From the NCBI GenBank assembly GCA_016928095.1, contig JAFGLL010000028.1, forward strand, positions 1 to 57,045: a DNA stretch of 57,045 nucleotides, in the 5' to 3' direction. Under the pieces are notes generated by a model, which saw only the letters and a list, made by a program, of their open reading frames with translations, was not told where the DNA came from and did no database searches. Positions within the stretch are counted from its first letter, which is position 1; each line of letters opens with the position of its first letter. This document shows, piece after piece, positions 19,501 to 30,236 of this stretch. The DNA comes from Thermoplasmatota archaeon. Its GTDB lineage: Archaea > Thermoplasmatota > Penumbrarchaeia > Penumbrarchaeales > Penumbrarchaeaceae. The translations under genes and the position numbers were made by a program.

Positions 19501-21158
19501 ATGGCATACCTGCCCTTCTCACGGAACTCGTTCTCGGACAAGGAACCTGTATCACTTTCGTCCGTTCCCAGGAAGTAGGCAAGGGCCGAGATGAAATCCT
19601 TATCCGCAACCAGGTCTCGTGACCTGAACGGGGGTTCCATGGGGTCGAGATCAAAGGAGGCGGTCACCCTGTAGACATTGCACATCATACCAACGAATTC
19701 CTCGGATGGATCGAAGTATTCTGCCATCGAATGTACGCTACCGTTCATGGAACGATAATATGTGTTACCGGGTCCGCCGTCCGACAACCCTATCTCGAAG
19801 GACCTTTCCATATCAGGGATATCTATCAAGGGGTAGGTGGCGATCGGGCCCCCGTTCCATGATGCTCCGGGCTTCTCCCTGACCATGAGGAGGTCATCCT
19901 CCGGGTCCATCAGGGGGCTTCTCTCCAACAAGGACTTCAGCATACCTTCGGCTGTCTCTCTGCTGGCATCGATGATATCGATCCCCAGGATCGAGCTCGA
20001 GAGGGAATCCGCCGCCTCGACCCCAAGTTCCATGATGGTCTTCAATCCCCCAAGACCCAGATAGAGATCATCCTCCAGTCCGATGTATGAGACCATCCTG
20101 TTCACAAGGAGGTCCACTATCGAATAGAAGAAGGGTCTGAACATGGTCTGAAGGGAGGGCGGGTTATCCTGATGGAAGATACCCTCTCCGAGTAGCACCA
20201 CCATGCCCGGATCGATGTGGCTGGTGGAATTCTCAAGGACTTCCGTGAGCATCGCCTTCCCGATGGCTCCGGGAGCGGATGCCAGCGATGTTCCGACATC
20301 ATCCATGAAATGATCATCTCTGGACCTCAGGTACGATCGTGCGAGCAGAGAGAAGGCAAGGTCCATGACCGAAACGAGCTCTTTCTCCGTAAGGAGGGTA
20401 ACAGGGACTATCTCGCCGGCCCCCGGCTCCCTCCCGTATCCCATCAGGCATTTCATCTGTGCCAGGGACCCGATCATGTATTCGACGAGCGATGACAGCT
20501 CACCGCATTCCACGGCTTCCTGAAGTCTTCCCGTCCGGCTGTTGAGAAAACCCGTCAGGGAGAGTCTGCTGACCTCGATATCCATCTCGTCCAGGATCCG
20601 CATCGAGCTATCCTCATCTGTCAGTTCCAGGCTCAGATGGATGGTCGTGTTGACGCCGAAGACCTCCGATCCGGGACAGGTGTCGGAGAGCCCGGATACG
20701 TTCCTATCGTAGCGCGTCCCCGGAACAGGGAGGTCCACACCCCCCTGGATCGGTCTGGAGTCCACCGACCAGTTCATGACATTCATTATGAGTGACGGAT
20801 CATCCCCCGATAGAGATCCCGTCAGTTCTCGGATATCACTTGCAAGGATGTCCGTCAGCCTGCCCTCCACATCTCCGTCCAATCTTGTCCCGCCCCCATC
20901 CTCGAGCAGTTCCACCTCCGCAGATGTCATCACCTCATCATGAAGGGACACGAGCTCACGGGATATGGAGGACTTGAACTCCTCCAGTCTCATTGACATA
21001 TCGGAAATGATCGAACCATCCCTCAATCCTCTCTCCCATTCCCTCTCTATCGACACCTGGAAGGAAACGTAAAAGGTCGTGAGGACCATGAGCGAGATCG
21101 CAAGATAGGCGAAAGCTTCCCTTCCGTTGACATCATCCTTGATCCCGTGGTTCCTCAA
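16524..21158 (-). CDS. Giant extracellular protein with pilin-like N-terminal helix
   Basis: Unrecognised 1544-residue protein. One hydrophobic helix at about residues 15-35 (AFAYLAISLMVLTTFYVSF) follows a short polar N-terminus, and no second membrane segment is visible. The rest should be outside the cell: helical and acidic in the first half, beta-rich from about residue 900 on. The first codon is TTG, overlapping the stop of the preceding gene (TTGA) with a G-run upstream. The N-terminal layout matches the two small genes before it and recalls archaeal class III (pilin-type) signal sequences, where cleavage precedes the helix and leaves it as an assembly or anchor helix. Function unknown; no enzyme motif seen. 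Confidence 0.8.
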   Translation of the reverse strand: MRNHGIKDDVNGREAFAYLAISLMVLTTFYVSFQVSIEREWERGLRDGSIISDMSMRLEEFKSSISRELVSLHDEVMTSAEVELLEDGGGTRLDGDVEGRLTDILASDIRELTGSLSGDDPSLIMNVMNWSVDSRPIQGGVDLPVPGTRYDRNVSGLSDTCPGSEVFGVNTTIHLSLELTDEDSSMRILDEMDIEVSRLSLTGFLNSRTGRLQEAVECGELSSLVEYMIGSLAQMKCLMGYGREPGAGEIVPVTLLTEKELVSVMDLAFSLLARSYLRSRDDHFMDDVGTSLASAPGAIGKAMLTEVLENSTSHIDPGMVVLLGEGIFHQDNPPSLQTMFRPFFYSIVDLLVNRMVSYIGLEDDLYLGLGGLKTIMELGVEAADSLSSSILGIDIIDASRETAEGMLKSLLERSPLMDPEDDLLMVREKPGASWNGGPIATYPLIDIPDMERSFEIGLSDGGPGNTYYRSMNGSVHSMAEYFDPSEEFVGMMCNVYRVTASFDLDPMEPPFRSRDLVADKDFISALAYFLGTDESDTGSLSENEFREKGRYAIKKVIDDLFGSTTSRANERWLELWKGWSLDDLPSMEKGIPTLGSMIDIDLWPLLELAEDFASALVEEFNAVSLFETLFEVEKGYSALIADWLFINYDIWADRTGQMQSCEENRTSIIFENTAVYITDIERTGEEVIYGGNNVESGKDNTDVLHQYPELAKWIGLGLCIDIPMDPELDRLWSASVSSSYLEMSERELGDGSGTNEEGWIRRELVQPPTRGFELTFSSYNGDSLSVMEEVEELVKRGLDTIGSSFDRGLHLAGSRFFLPPLPVDDRIEVSGIGLIPGGPEDLYTDLRVHRREAYQTVLRSISGEYNTDPMNSSAPYTTGYQVDLKGTYDIELLLMGEDMEVKGASKLSFPVSVQVNFEVGSYWPMLGVEYELTGNFQEYLVDRVLEAKDALKAELNCLVQDLLGGSMSSLREVPPIILDIVRGGDLDLAEIARVVSNVTMDLSSTLRETVKELIRQLIDMGISGILNATCGILGIDRIDLKLDAGSFKVAAHTERKALTGADGNILNITFDIPSIGMHCIMSFNRVEGGKFDFSGTVTFDMGPLYLRLELDPFMLRAPHMVSIEVRYEASPGNVIMASFECPALEEYRSYQVSLGDTLGMEPFIPIPPLGVQAVIDAGFRLNYRMPEELGPHINEVEVRRGNISRIEIFDPRGYPIYSSTLSLETMKGVLIGTWRLEPESGRFILIGINATSLWRWVGSIPDDGWVRIVLRSPSGLVWDDLEADLTVPGWLSRDADGYGVWRHTMGTPGYQNGGALPTDIRSLLVSIALTSLKEAWTEAYRAYGLTFDVIVPFIERSIDLFMERFLSVVRELVIDVRLFLSVEIEDASGTAGGGLELSFQADGEAVASFLGWLYENIKIFIGNLADPRNSGDYRSFPLEILSRCYIGLDIFMEVEMPGPVAKMAPEGVDLPDSFVLAIMGKVNLAFPMKLLGRDVGGTIISLGVYVKDAPDAIVSLFYDIGNIGMTQDLYLLRATIWEASTEHP

Positions 21159-21640
21159 TCCAACAGGCCCCCCGTATCCAGTGAACCGATATGCATCGAC
21201 AGATGGAGAAGAAAACAGACACCGTTACCGTCCTTGTAGGACCAACTCATGAACTCGCCCCGGGGCGGGTCCACGCTTTTTTTTTCAGGGTGGACGATGA
21301 GTATCGAGGTCAGACCGTCCGGCGTGGCGGCCATCACCTTCGACAGATCGGCCAGGTTCCTCTCTGGCGGTCCACTGTATGTCTGGACCAGGCTGCCGTC
21401 ATAGACCATGATGATCCCTTTGGAGATATCCAGGTCCTCATCGGCAAACTGATAACAGGTGATCACGGATGAACCAAGGACGCTCACCTGGTAACTCCTC
21501 AGGTCTGCAAGGGATGCATCGTTCCCCTCACCCTTTTCAAGGAAGGAAAGCATCCCGAATATCATCCCTGCGGAGATGATGAGCAGTAACATTGAGGTCG
21601 CGGTCTCCATACCGCAGATGTCCCCGGACCTCATGCTCAT
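21155..21640 (-). CDS. Small pilin-like membrane protein
   Basis: A 161-residue protein with a short basic/polar start (MSMRSGDICG), one hydrophobic helix at about residues 11-31 (ETATSMLLLIISAGMIFGML) and an extracellular domain. A Glu shortly after the presumed Gly cleavage site is pilin-like. The ATG at 21640 overlaps the upstream gene's stop by four bases (ATGA). The open frame extends further upstream, but that part lies inside the neighbour. It probably acts with the giant protein encoded directly downstream. No specific family is recognised. Confidence 0.7.
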   Translation of the reverse strand: MSMRSGDICGMETATSMLLLIISAGMIFGMLSFLEKGEGNDASLADLRSYQVSVLGSSVITCYQFADEDLDISKGIIMVYDGSLVQTYSGPPERNLADLSKVMAATPDGLTSILIVHPEKKSVDPPRGEFMSWSYKDGNGVCFLLHLSMHIGSLDTGGLLD

Positions 21641-22083
21641 GGCCCCCCTTGTAAGGACACTTCCATCAGACAGGGGATCAGTATTGTCCCATCTTCGACG
21701 AGGACCGTGCACCCGTGGACCATCGAATCGTGTTGAGGAGCTCCTTTAGAACGTTCAAACTCCCCGTCAACGAAATGAAAACCTATAAGGAAGGTCTCGG
21801 ACCTGAACGTTACCAGGACCCTCCCTTCAAGTGGGAATGAGGTACTCTGGATGTCCTCCGTCGAAAACGTTGTACACGTCTCGAGGATGCCGTCCCCGTC
21901 GGGATCGAATCCTTTCCAGGTCCGGATCGAGCTCAGAACATGAACCCAATCGACCGTTTCTCCCGCAGGGTCATTTTCCATCATTCCGATGCCGTATGTA
22001 AGGGAAAGCACGATCACAACGGCCAGCGAGAATGCCAACAGGTCCCCTATATGGGAGACGGCACCAACGTCCCCAATCCTCAT
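21637..22083 (-). CDS. Small pilin-like membrane protein, first gene of the cluster
   Basis: A 148-residue protein starting MRIGDVGAVSHIGDLLAF and continuing into a hydrophobic helix to about residue 28. The AVSHIGD...AVVIVL layout closely recalls the archaeal pilin signature AVSPVIG that precedes the pilin helix. The soluble part is about 115 residues. ATG 22083 is chosen over an in-frame TTG six bases earlier. A minus-strand TATA-like element (22106-22118) sits about 29 bases upstream, so the three-gene transcript probably starts at this codon. No prepilin peptidase or secretion ATPase is in the window, so assembly into a filament is only a hypothesis. Confidence 0.72.
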   Translation of the reverse strand: MRIGDVGAVSHIGDLLAFSLAVVIVLSLTYGIGMMENDPAGETVDWVHVLSSIRTWKGFDPDGDGILETCTTFSTEDIQSTSFPLEGRVLVTFRSETFLIGFHFVDGEFERSKGAPQHDSMVHGCTVLVEDGTILIPCLMEVSLQGGP

Positions 22084-22250
22084 GGCCAAAAGGAGAGAGG
22101 AGGGAGGATAAATATTTTTTGAAGCTGGTATCAGACCCGCTCTCTGGGCCTTCCCTTCAGTGTATCTTACCCGTCACGGCGGCTTGCTGTATGGGTAAGG
22201 TGTGACCTGCTCACGCCGAAATGAGATCAAAGCACGGGTCCAAGTGAAGC

Positions 22251-23732
<1,482 letters not shown>

Positions 23733-23750
23733 TCATATCGTGAAGAGCAC

Positions 23751-26700
23751 TCATTCCTCGGAAAGGTCGGGGTCCCTTTTCATCAACAGTATCAACACCA
23801 CAAGGGCTGTCACGACGATGATGAATGCGGCTGCGAGGATGAAATATGTTCCATTCTCTTTTTGATCATCCTTCTCTTTCGAGAGGATAACCACCTCCGA
23901 TGTTGTTTTGCCGGCGTTGATCGTGACGGTTATCACCCTTGGAATGTATCCCTCAGCCTCGACCATCATCTCATATTCTCCGGGGTCCAGGTCGTATATG
24001 GATACCCCGGTACCTGCCATATCGACATACTGTTCGTTCAGCGGGAACAGTGTGACCTTTGCACCAGGGATCGGATCGTTGCCTTGGTCCATGACATGGA
24101 CCATCAGGTCTCCCTTCATCGGGCCGGGTATGTTCTCTCCCGTTGAGAAAACGAACCCGAAGGTCTCCATCTCGTTACCTGCTAGGTCCGAACCCCCCAA
24201 CGTGACATTGAACCTCATCCCGCGGTCGAGTACCATCAGGGGAATTATATGTAATTCGTCATCGTCCACCAGATCGATCTCCATATCCATACCAGGTATC
24301 GACACAAAAATGGAATCTTGGTCCATCGGCTCGGAGAAGATCACGAAGATGGGATCGTTCGGCTCCCATTCTGCCGGGCCCCAGGACAGGACCCCGGGAG
24401 GGTCGTTATCGATGGTAAGTTCCACCCTTGAGGTGAACACATTGCCTGCAAGGTCCCTTGCCATGAGTTCAACTATCTGACCGCCATCGGGGAGCGTCAG
24501 CTGCAGTGATCCATCAAAGGGATCGATTCCGGTCCATTCCTGCCCTATCGATCTCCAGTACATCCTCAGAGTCCCGTTCTCGTGATTATCGAATCCCCAC
24601 TGGATAAGAACGGGGTTCCTCGTCAGGCCACCGCCTTCAACGAAGAATGAAGGCGGGAGAGTATCGACCAGGAACTTCACGGTATCCTCCGCGGTATTCC
24701 CGAAGTGGTCGGTCGCTATCACGGAGACCGTATTCATTCCCTCGACCGCATCCATGGTCAGGTTACCGTTGATTCGGGAAGGATCGATGCTCGTTCTTTC
24801 AAGACCATTATGATCAATGAAGAGCTCGAGGAGTCCGCCGCCAACATTGGAATGCGCTTCCCACCCGATCCGAACAATGGAGCTATTGAGAACGGACCCT
24901 TTGGTCGGGAGGACCATTCTGACAAAGGGAGGGATCTGCAATTCGGGAAAAACATAAGTCACTGTCCTGCTAATCCCTGCCAGGCTCTCCGTATGGAGTC
25001 GGAATTCGATGTCCGACCCGTTGAAATGGAAACCAGGGTAAAGGTAGTATGTCCCATTTCCCTCGAAATCGATTCTGAACGTGCTGGTCTTTCCATTCGA
25101 TGACGCCTCAATTCCGGTAAAAAGATCGGGGGCAGCTTTCAGACCTTCATCCATTCCGAATGAGAACACAAAGGTCCAGTTGCCATCGGTCCGTATAATG
25201 TTGGCGAAAGGATCACGCGGGGGAGGCAATATTGCTTCAGGGGGATACCTGAGAGGATACGCGTCGTGATCGTATATTCCGGGACCCACCCAGTATGGAT
25301 CATCTAGGATGCCATCCTCATCGATGTCATCCGAGTTCTGTTCCCATGTGTTCCAGTGATTATGATCGAACTCCGTGGAGGAGTCGCTGTTCTGGACCTG
25401 AGGCTCATGATCGTCATTGAAGTTAGTGCCGTTATTGAAGTTGAAACAGTTGCGATCCACCTTGTTGTAGCGACAACCCTTATCGTTCCTCAAACCGAAA
25501 CCCGAACTGTTCATGATCAGATTACCGGAAACATGGGTCCCTCTCGTGGAACCGGTGATATGGACACCTTCACCCAGATGGAAGAACAGGTCCCTTCGGA
25601 TATCCACATCCAGACAGCCATGAAGGATGACCCCTGTTCCATTACCCTCCCTGAAAGAACAGTCAGTGATATCCACAAGGGATGCATCTCTCAGATCTAT
25701 GGCGATATCATCTATGTGATCGAACGATACTTCTTCGATCAGCATATGGTCTGTTGAAAGTCCTTTGATGCCGCAGCTGACGTTCATGATTTGGATATCA
25801 TCGATGATCACACCGGAGCATTCGAAGAGTTCGAGAGCGTTGTACTGGTCCCTGAATGTGCAATTCGATACCTTCACATCGGTGCAGAAGGCGATCAACA
25901 TCGAATTCGTGATGCTGTCCGACACCATGTTGCCAGTCTCGATGGACCCGGCACCAACTATAATGACCTGGCCGAAATGAGCCGCATCGATATCCATATC
26001 GTGACCGGAGACTTTCATGTATACGGGTCGGAGATCAACAGTGTTGTTCTCGCAGATGCTTATACCTCTGAACTGGTCAACTGTATCTCCGCTGATATGG
26101 AACGAGCAGTTGAGAAGAGAGTTCATTTCCAGCCTGATATTGCCGCATCCGTAGAACTCCATGCCATATAGACCGCAATCCGTTACTTTATTACTAGAGA
26201 TATCAAGGCCTTCCGAAGAAACCATGAAAAGACCGTATTCCTTCATGCAACTGAGACGGTTACCCCGAACCTCCGAATTGCCGGAGCGGACCTCGAGCAT
26301 CCGTATCCCGGTCGTGCAGTTCGAAAAAGTATTGCCTCCCATGAAGAGGTCCTCTGAATTGGTATCGATGCCTATGCCGCACCCCCGAAACGTATTGTCC
26401 TCGATCATCTCATTATCGCTTCCTCTCGATAGGATCCCGACGGGACCGTTAACGAATTCGTTGAAACGAACATCGATGAACGAGGTGTCCAGATATAGGC
26501 CAGTATCCAGGTTGTCCTTGAAAACGTTGTAACTCATATCGTCATTATACTCTGGTGGGCCGCGCCAACCTCTCTCGATCTTCATTCCGATGATATTTCC
26601 TTCAATATGGTTTTCCATGTATCTGTTCTGCCATGTGGGACCGATGATATGGACCCCCACCTCATTTTCGATCACATCACAGCCGTTCAAAATGAACTGC

Positions 26701-28016
26701 GAATTGATCTCGGTAAGGAATATCCCTTCGAGGTTCCGGGATATCTCCGAAAATTCAGAGATCACGATCTGGTTACCCATACCGAACAGACCGTAGTAGA
26801 AATTACCGGAGAGACTGCACCCTGTTATCCTGAGCGACCGACACTCCACTGCCTCTATCCCCACTGTCCCATCGCTCAGATCGCATTGGCTTATCTGGGC
26901 ATGATCGATGGCACCCAAGATTATCTGGCCCGCATCAATGGACCTGTTTATCACAAGTTCGACCTCATCATGGTGGTGGCGGACGCTGCCTCCGTTCACC
27001 GTATTGTTCGGGGAGATCTCCTGCCGTCTTACGATCTCCATCACGGGCTCGATATAGAAAGAGCATCCTATCATCGAATTATCGTGGAAACGGTTATCGT
27101 AGCAACCCGAACCGATATAGATCCCGTATTCACCGTTGTCGATCAGAGTGTTATTGATAGCGGTAATATTATTCGAGCCCCCCGCAAGGTGCAGACCGTC
27201 ACCGTAATCCCTTGCCTCATTATCACGAACGAGGATATGACAGGATGAATCTATTCGGATATGGTGATCATCCTGGTTCCTGAAACGGTTCCTTTGGATA
27301 AGGAGTGATGATGAACCATCCACAAGCAGTCCGAAATCGCTGTTCTTTATCGAGTTGTTCTTCATAACGGAATCCGTGGTTGTATACAACCATACCGCGA
27401 TCTGGTCCGCTATATCGATCACATTATCTTTGATCGTGAGGTTGTGCGATGAACTCGCCCGGATCCCGAGTTCGCATCTCGTGACCGAATTGCCGGAGAT
27501 GATCGAACCTGTAACCTCTGATACAATAATCCCTTTGTTCACGTTGCTGCATTCATTGTTGTCTATCAAGGTCCCGCTGGAAGCCTCCAGGTTTATCCCA
27601 ACGCTGCAGTTGAAAATGGAATTCCCGGTCACATTCCCGGTCGTGTTCAGAAGATATATTCCCGATCCTCCGTAGGGGGGAGCTGGACCGGTAACATTGA
27701 ATATCGTGCAGTTTTGGACCATGAACTTCGACGAGGTATCCCTGATGACCAATCCGTAGTGATTTCCATTTCCATCGATGACCAGGTCCTCGATGATGAA
27801 CGGATCATCTTCGGAACCCGATCCCGGCCAACCGTTGACCGAGGCCGTTTCAGCGAACCTCTGATCACTGTCTATCAATATCACTCCCCCGGCCAGATCT
27901 CTGCTTGAAGGACGGCCATTCCCCCGGTTCCCATCAGAGCCTCTATATAGAGGAGGAGTACAGGAAGACCCAAACAGCAAGAACACCATGATGATCACGG
28001 TTGAGGTCCTGTTCAT
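23751..28016 (-). CDS. Giant right-handed beta-helix surface protein
   Basis: Secreted, C-terminally anchored protein of about 1421 residues. A signal peptide (MNRTSTVIIMVFLLFGSS) is followed by roughly 900 residues of NosD/pectate-lyase-like parallel beta-helix, recognised by endlessly repeated N-x-(I/L)-x-x-N and GI-type turns. The helix occurs as two related halves, each with an NNTV...DAG or DAA...GQ(V)I linker. Ig-like domains follow, then an SbsA-type domain (SEPMDQDSIFVSI), a carboxypeptidase-regulatory-like domain (PIPGAKVTLFP) near 1350, one membrane helix and a short charged tail. I start at ATG 28016: it has GGGAG upstream, and the TATA-like TTTTAAAT at about 28073-28080 puts the mRNA start after the earlier in-frame ATG 28052. 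Such proteins often bind or cut polysaccharides; no catalytic site is identifiable. Confidence 0.85.
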   Translation of the reverse strand: MNRTSTVIIMVFLLFGSSCTPPLYRGSDGNRGNGRPSSRDLAGGVILIDSDQRFAETASVNGWPGSGSEDDPFIIEDLVIDGNGNHYGLVIRDTSSKFMVQNCTIFNVTGPAPPYGGSGIYLLNTTGNVTGNSIFNCSVGINLEASSGTLIDNNECSNVNKGIIVSEVTGSIISGNSVTRCELGIRASSSHNLTIKDNVIDIADQIAVWLYTTTDSVMKNNSIKNSDFGLLVDGSSSLLIQRNRFRNQDDHHIRIDSSCHILVRDNEARDYGDGLHLAGGSNNITAINNTLIDNGEYGIYIGSGCYDNRFHDNSMIGCSFYIEPVMEIVRRQEISPNNTVNGGSVRHHHDEVELVINRSIDAGQIILGAIDHAQISQCDLSDGTVGIEAVECRSLRITGCSLSGNFYYGLFGMGNQIVISEFSEISRNLEGIFLTEINSQFILNGCDVIENEVGVHIIGPTWQNRYMENHIEGNIIGMKIERGWRGPPEYNDDMSYNVFKDNLDTGLYLDTSFIDVRFNEFVNGPVGILSRGSDNEMIEDNTFRGCGIGIDTNSEDLFMGGNTFSNCTTGIRMLEVRSGNSEVRGNRLSCMKEYGLFMVSSEGLDISSNKVTDCGLYGMEFYGCGNIRLEMNSLLNCSFHISGDTVDQFRGISICENNTVDLRPVYMKVSGHDMDIDAAHFGQVIIVGAGSIETGNMVSDSITNSMLIAFCTDVKVSNCTFRDQYNALELFECSGVIIDDIQIMNVSCGIKGLSTDHMLIEEVSFDHIDDIAIDLRDASLVDITDCSFREGNGTGVILHGCLDVDIRRDLFFHLGEGVHITGSTRGTHVSGNLIMNSSGFGLRNDKGCRYNKVDRNCFNFNNGTNFNDDHEPQVQNSDSSTEFDHNHWNTWEQNSDDIDEDGILDDPYWVGPGIYDHDAYPLRYPPEAILPPPRDPFANIIRTDGNWTFVFSFGMDEGLKAAPDLFTGIEASSNGKTSTFRIDFEGNGTYYLYPGFHFNGSDIEFRLHTESLAGISRTVTYVFPELQIPPFVRMVLPTKGSVLNSSIVRIGWEAHSNVGGGLLELFIDHNGLERTSIDPSRINGNLTMDAVEGMNTVSVIATDHFGNTAEDTVKFLVDTLPPSFFVEGGGLTRNPVLIQWGFDNHENGTLRMYWRSIGQEWTGIDPFDGSLQLTLPDGGQIVELMARDLAGNVFTSRVELTIDNDPPGVLSWGPAEWEPNDPIFVIFSEPMDQDSIFVSIPGMDMEIDLVDDDELHIIPLMVLDRGMRFNVTLGGSDLAGNEMETFGFVFSTGENIPGPMKGDLMVHVMDQGNDPIPGAKVTLFPLNEQYVDMAGTGVSIYDLDPGEYEMMVEAEGYIPRVITVTINAGKTTSEVVILSKEKDDQKENGTYFILAAAFIIVVTALVVLILLMKRDPDLSEE

Positions 28017-28104
28017 ATTGCTTCTCCCTGGATTGATACCAGCTGGTTTCATATTGATGGGGGAGCCAAGGATTTAAAATGACCGCTCCAATGAGTTCAT
28101 CGGT

Positions 28105-29049
28105 TCAAGTCGGGCCCTCGCCATACTTCCAGGATTCAAGCTGGGACTGGGCGATCTTCACATCCTTGTGCTTTGCGGCTTCTTTCAGGATAAGGCGGTG
28201 AAGTGCATCGGCATGGAACCTTCTCATCTTTGCCTCCGTTACATACCTCACACTGATCTTGATGAAACTCTGATCGAAGGTCACATAGACAGCCGGTTCC
28301 ACGTCCCTCCTGGGCAGGTAATATTTCTCCCCGATCTCGATGATCTCCTTGGATGCCTGTTTGGTGAGGTCGGAGGTGTATTCCCTCACAGCGAGGAGTA
28401 TGGGTTCGATCAGGGGCTCCCAGTTGCTATCGAAGGTGACGGGTATCGTTATCTCTTCCCAGAGAAAGCTATGGTCCTTGGTGTAGTTCTTCACAGCGTT
28501 GGTGAGCACGTTGGAGTTGGGAAGCGAGATGATCCGACCCGATGCCTGGTCCCCCAGCACCCACCCCCTTGTCTCCATAAGTGTCGTATAAAGTATCCCG
28601 ATGTCCATCACATCCCCGTAGGTCCCGCCGATCTCGATCCGGTCACCAACACGGTACAGATTACTGACAAGTATGAGGATCCCGCCCGTGAAACCCTTGA
28701 AGAGGTCCTGAAGGGATATCGCGATCCCCGCTGCGATCAGACCATAGGCAACAAGGATGGCCTGCGTGTTCTCGATCCAGATACCGATGATGAACACTGA
28801 CGCAAGGAGGAGAAAAAGAATAGATGTGGTCTTCTTGACCGTATAGCGGGTCCTGTAATCCCTCAGTCTTCCGACCAGGAACTCCTCCACCAGCAGCTTG
28901 AGGACAAGGTAGAGCAAGGTTATGGATACCAGGGTAAGAAAGACCTTGGAGAGATATTTGACATCGAACCGCATGTCCACGACGGCGAGAAAAAAGGTGA
29001 TCATCACAAACAATGCTGCTATCAGGACCTTCTTCCAGAAACCTTCCAT
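28105..29049 (-). CDS. mscS: Small-conductance mechanosensitive ion channel (MscS family)
   Basis: Opens under membrane tension to release solutes during osmotic downshock. Four hydrophobic stretches are visible in the first 150 residues. The last is the pore-lining helix, followed directly by the conserved beta-domain start (NLYRVGDRIEIGGTYGDV and PNSNVLTNAVKNYT). A C-terminal cytoplasmic alpha/beta domain ends the 314-residue protein. ATG 29049 has GGTGGAT five bases upstream; an in-frame GTG at 29058 is the alternative and lies 27 bases after a TATA-like TTAAAATAG. It is a single gene. Confidence 0.93.
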   Translation of the reverse strand: MEGFWKKVLIAALFVMITFFLAVVDMRFDVKYLSKVFLTLVSITLLYLVLKLLVEEFLVGRLRDYRTRYTVKKTTSILFLLLASVFIIGIWIENTQAILVAYGLIAAGIAISLQDLFKGFTGGILILVSNLYRVGDRIEIGGTYGDVMDIGILYTTLMETRGWVLGDQASGRIISLPNSNVLTNAVKNYTKDHSFLWEEITIPVTFDSNWEPLIEPILLAVREYTSDLTKQASKEIIEIGEKYYLPRRDVEPAVYVTFDQSFIKISVRYVTEAKMRRFHADALHRLILKEAAKHKDVKIAQSQLESWKYGEGPT

Positions 29050-29187
29050 ACGATCCACCGATAATGGGGTAATATGCTATTTTAAGATATTGAGGGGCCT
29101 TATCAAGACACCTCATCCACAAGTTTCAGGGAACCGATCGAGAGAATAGGGTAAATGTATATCCGATCCCGTCACATGACGGGACAC

Positions 29188-29586
29188 ATGTCCGTTAAAG
29201 AACCAGCGCTATCCGAAGAAGAATGGAGGTCAAGGCTCTCTCCCGACAGGTTCCATGTCCTCAGGGAGAAAGGAACGGAGAGACCGTTTACGGGAGAGCT
29301 ACTCAAGAACAAGGAGAAGGGTACCTATCATTGTGCCGGGTGTGGTCTCGAGCTGTTCTCGTCGGAGTCCAAGTTCGATTCAGGTTCCGGATGGCCCAGT
29401 TTCTTTCAGGCCGTGAAGATGGAGAACATACACACAAGGAAGGAGTCTTCGCTCGGTGTGGTCAGGACCGAGATCTTGTGCGCCAGGTGCGGGGGGCACC
29501 TCGGCCACGTGTTCGATGACGGGCCCGCCCCCACCTCTCTCAGATACTGTGTCAATTCTCTCTCCCTGGAATTCTCCCATCCGTGA
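29188..29586 (+). CDS. msrB: Peptide-methionine (R)-S-oxide reductase
   Basis: Repairs oxidised methionine (R-sulfoxide) in proteins. About 132 residues: [14 protein letters not shown], the zinc-binding CAGCG and CARCG pairs, SGSGWPSF, and the catalytic Cys in [11 protein letters not shown] near the C-terminus. All are present. Three in-frame ATG codons (29155, 29176, 29188) precede the conserved core. The TATA-like AAATGTATATCC begins just before the first and its centre is about 30 bases upstream of the third, so the third is the best leaderless start. MsrA is not in the window. Confidence 0.93.
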   Translation: MSVKEPALSEEEWRSRLSPDRFHVLREKGTERPFTGELLKNKEKGTYHCAGCGLELFSSESKFDSGSGWPSFFQAVKMENIHTRKESSLGVVRTEILCARCGGHLGHVFDDGPAPTSLRYCVNSLSLEFSHP

Positions 29587-29663
29587 GTGTGCATTCCATC
29601 GAATGGCTCCGATTTTTTTTAATACCCGATATCCATTCGAATGCTGGATGGAGTGGACCCTGC

Positions 29664-30236
29664 ATGAAGGTTATCGGTATCAACGGGAGTTCGAGAAGAG
29701 ATGGGAATACGGCCTCAATGATCCGAAAGGTCTTTGAAGAGCTAGATAAGGAAGGGATCGAGACCGAGCTCATCCAGATGGCGGGTCACAGGGTCAGGGG
29801 ATGCACCGCATGCGGGAGATGCGCCCTGAACAAGGATGGCAGGTGCGTCATTGAAGATGACATCGTCAACGGGATCATCGGGAAGATGGCGGAGGCGGAC
29901 GGTATGATCCTCGGGTCTCCCGTGTACTTTTCCAATGTCACTCCGGAGATGAAGGCCCTGATAGACCGGGTTGGTCGTGTTGCTAGGGCCAACGATTACC
30001 TGCTTGAAAGAAAGGTCGGAGCGGCTGTTACCGCTGTGAGAAGAGGGGGAGCCCTTTCCGCCTTCAATGCCATGAACTCTCTGTTCCTGATAGAGAAGAT
30101 GATCGTTCCGGGATCTACCTACTGGAACCTGGGTATCGGCAGGGACCCGGGTGATGTCGAGAAGGACATCGAGGGCATGGAGAACATGAAGGACCTCGGT
30201 CGGAACATGGCCTGGCTCATAAAGAAACTGAAATGA
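29664..30236 (+). CDS. Iron-sulfur flavoprotein (NADPH-dependent FMN reductase-like)
   Basis: Flavodoxin-fold redox protein of about 190 residues. The phosphate-binding loop GINGSSRRDGNTASM for FMN is at residues 5-19. A compact cluster motif C-X2-C-X2-C-X7-C (CTACGRCALNKDGRC) lies near residue 48 and is typical of archaeal iron-sulfur flavoproteins carrying a 4Fe-4S cluster. GSPVYFSNVTPEMKALIDR is the second flavin loop. Family members move electrons between ferredoxin and oxygen species or other acceptors; the partner is unknown. The ATG at 29664 has GGAGTGG seven bases upstream, and a T-rich TATA box lies at 29613-29624. Confidence 0.9.
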   Translation: MKVIGINGSSRRDGNTASMIRKVFEELDKEGIETELIQMAGHRVRGCTACGRCALNKDGRCVIEDDIVNGIIGKMAEADGMILGSPVYFSNVTPEMKALIDRVGRVARANDYLLERKVGAAVTAVRRGGALSAFNAMNSLFLIEKMIVPGSTYWNLGIGRDPGDVEKDIEGMENMKDLGRNMAWLIKKLK

